From the NCBI GenBank assembly GCA_035516965.1, contig DATIZR010000028.1:1-41745 (forward strand): 41,745 nucleotides of DNA. Reading direction: 5' to 3'. Each line of letters opens with the position of its first letter. Position 1 is the first letter of the stretch. The stretch is from Nitrospirota bacterium (GTDB lineage: Bacteria > Nitrospirota > UBA9217). This document shows positions 41,488 to 41,745 of the stretch, piece after piece. A program made the translations under genes and the position numbers. The notes under the pieces were generated by a model. It was not told the DNA's origin and ran no database searches. It was given only the letters and a program-made list of their open reading frames with translations.

Positions 41488-41745
41488 ATGGACATCGTCG
41501 ACATCTGGATAGCCTTGCTCGGCCTGACCATCATTCTCTATGTGGTCCTGGACGGGTTCGGGCTCGGGATCGCGCTCCTGTTCCCGGTCATGAAGAGCGA
41601 GGATGAGCGTGATCGATTGATCGAGAGCATTGCTCCGGTCTGGGACGCGAACCAGACATGGCTCGTCTTCGGCGGGGGCGGGCTCTTTGTGGCCTTTCCC
41701 CTGCTCTACGGCGTTCTGTCGAGCGCCCTGTACATACCGCTCTTT
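41488..41745 (+). CDS. cydB: Cytochrome bd oxidase subunit II, N-terminal part (3'-truncated by window edge)
   Basis: The ATG at 41488 opens a frame that runs to the right edge, giving 86 residues. The N-terminus is a transmembrane helix with 'YVVLDGFGLGIALLFPV', then 'RDRLIESIAPVWDANQTWLVFGGGGLFVAFP', which is the CydB family opening; the Gly-run after TWLV is characteristic of the CioB-like group. The usual DGFDLG reads DGFGLG here, with the second Asp replaced. CydB partners CydA and stabilises its hemes. The preceding bases give only a weak SD (GAATGGGA). Confidence 0.9.
   Translation, partial: MDIVDIWIALLGLTIILYVVLDGFGLGIALLFPVMKSEDERDRLIESIAPVWDANQTWLVFGGGGLFVAFPLLYGVLSSALYIPLF

Noticed and set aside
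1-41745. CRISPR arrays, tRNA or rRNA genes, transposases, phage genes
   Set aside because: No regularly spaced repeats, no cloverleaf or rRNA signature sequence and no transposase or integrase product was recognised. The dispersed repeats found are irregular and carry no gene.

Overview
The window is about 42 kb of chromosomal bacterial DNA, roughly 60% GC, with no rRNA, tRNA, CRISPR array, insertion sequence or phage gene that I can see. It reads as a Gram-negative, respiring anaerobe or facultative organism. The evidence is an OmpA-type peptidoglycan-binding domain joined to a C-terminal outer-membrane barrel, a lipoprotein, bacterial two-subunit glycyl-tRNA synthetase, PPi-linked pyruvate phosphate dikinase, a caa3-type oxidase and a bd oxidase. 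The gene set and the glyQ-glyS-ppdK order recall Nitrospirota or Desulfobacterota (Geobacter-like) genomes. That placement is inference from family knowledge, not a search result.

Layout. (1) 1-9234, plus strand: a surface-protein cluster of two DUF11 proteins, a small secreted companion and a 1985-residue outer-membrane protein; the first gene is cut by the left edge. (2) 9282-10722: a receiver-GGDEF protein whose receiver and cyclase active sites both look degraded while the inhibitory c-di-GMP site is kept. (3) 10900-12738: divergent ribD and a PEBP (YbhB-like) protein. (4) 12885-19087, minus strand: glyQ, glyS and ppdK, with a consensus promoter before glyQ, a strong terminator after ppdK and an unusual repeat-filled spacer between glyQ and glyS. 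(5) 19162-23484, minus strand: a GH57 glucanase, ftsB, two lysine-rich micro-proteins each with its own terminator, and a HEPN / winged-helix-nucleotidyltransferase pair with atypical active-site motifs. (6) 23855-32028, plus strand: an RhlB-like RNA helicase, then fadD, a thiolase, fadJ and a lipoprotein hydrolase, which form a fatty-acid activation and beta-oxidation set. (7) 32221-33770, minus strand: a TPR membrane protein and a Cys-rich DUF5714 protein that appears to be leaderless. (8) 33855-41745, plus strand: a terminal-oxidase region with a SCO copper chaperone, an A2-type caa3 oxidase in the order ctaD-ctaE-ctaF-ctaC, heme O synthase (ctaB), a Cys-rich small protein, cydA, and the 5' part of cydB cut by the right edge.

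How it fits together. The cell has two oxygen-reducing branches side by side, fatty-acid degradation to feed them, and PPDK plus a GH57 enzyme for C3/glucan metabolism. The most novel-looking parts are the DUF11/outer-membrane cluster, the tandem polybasic micro-proteins next to a HEPN/nucleotidyltransferase pair with an Asn-x-Asn motif, and several intergenic inverted repeats that belong to dispersed families.
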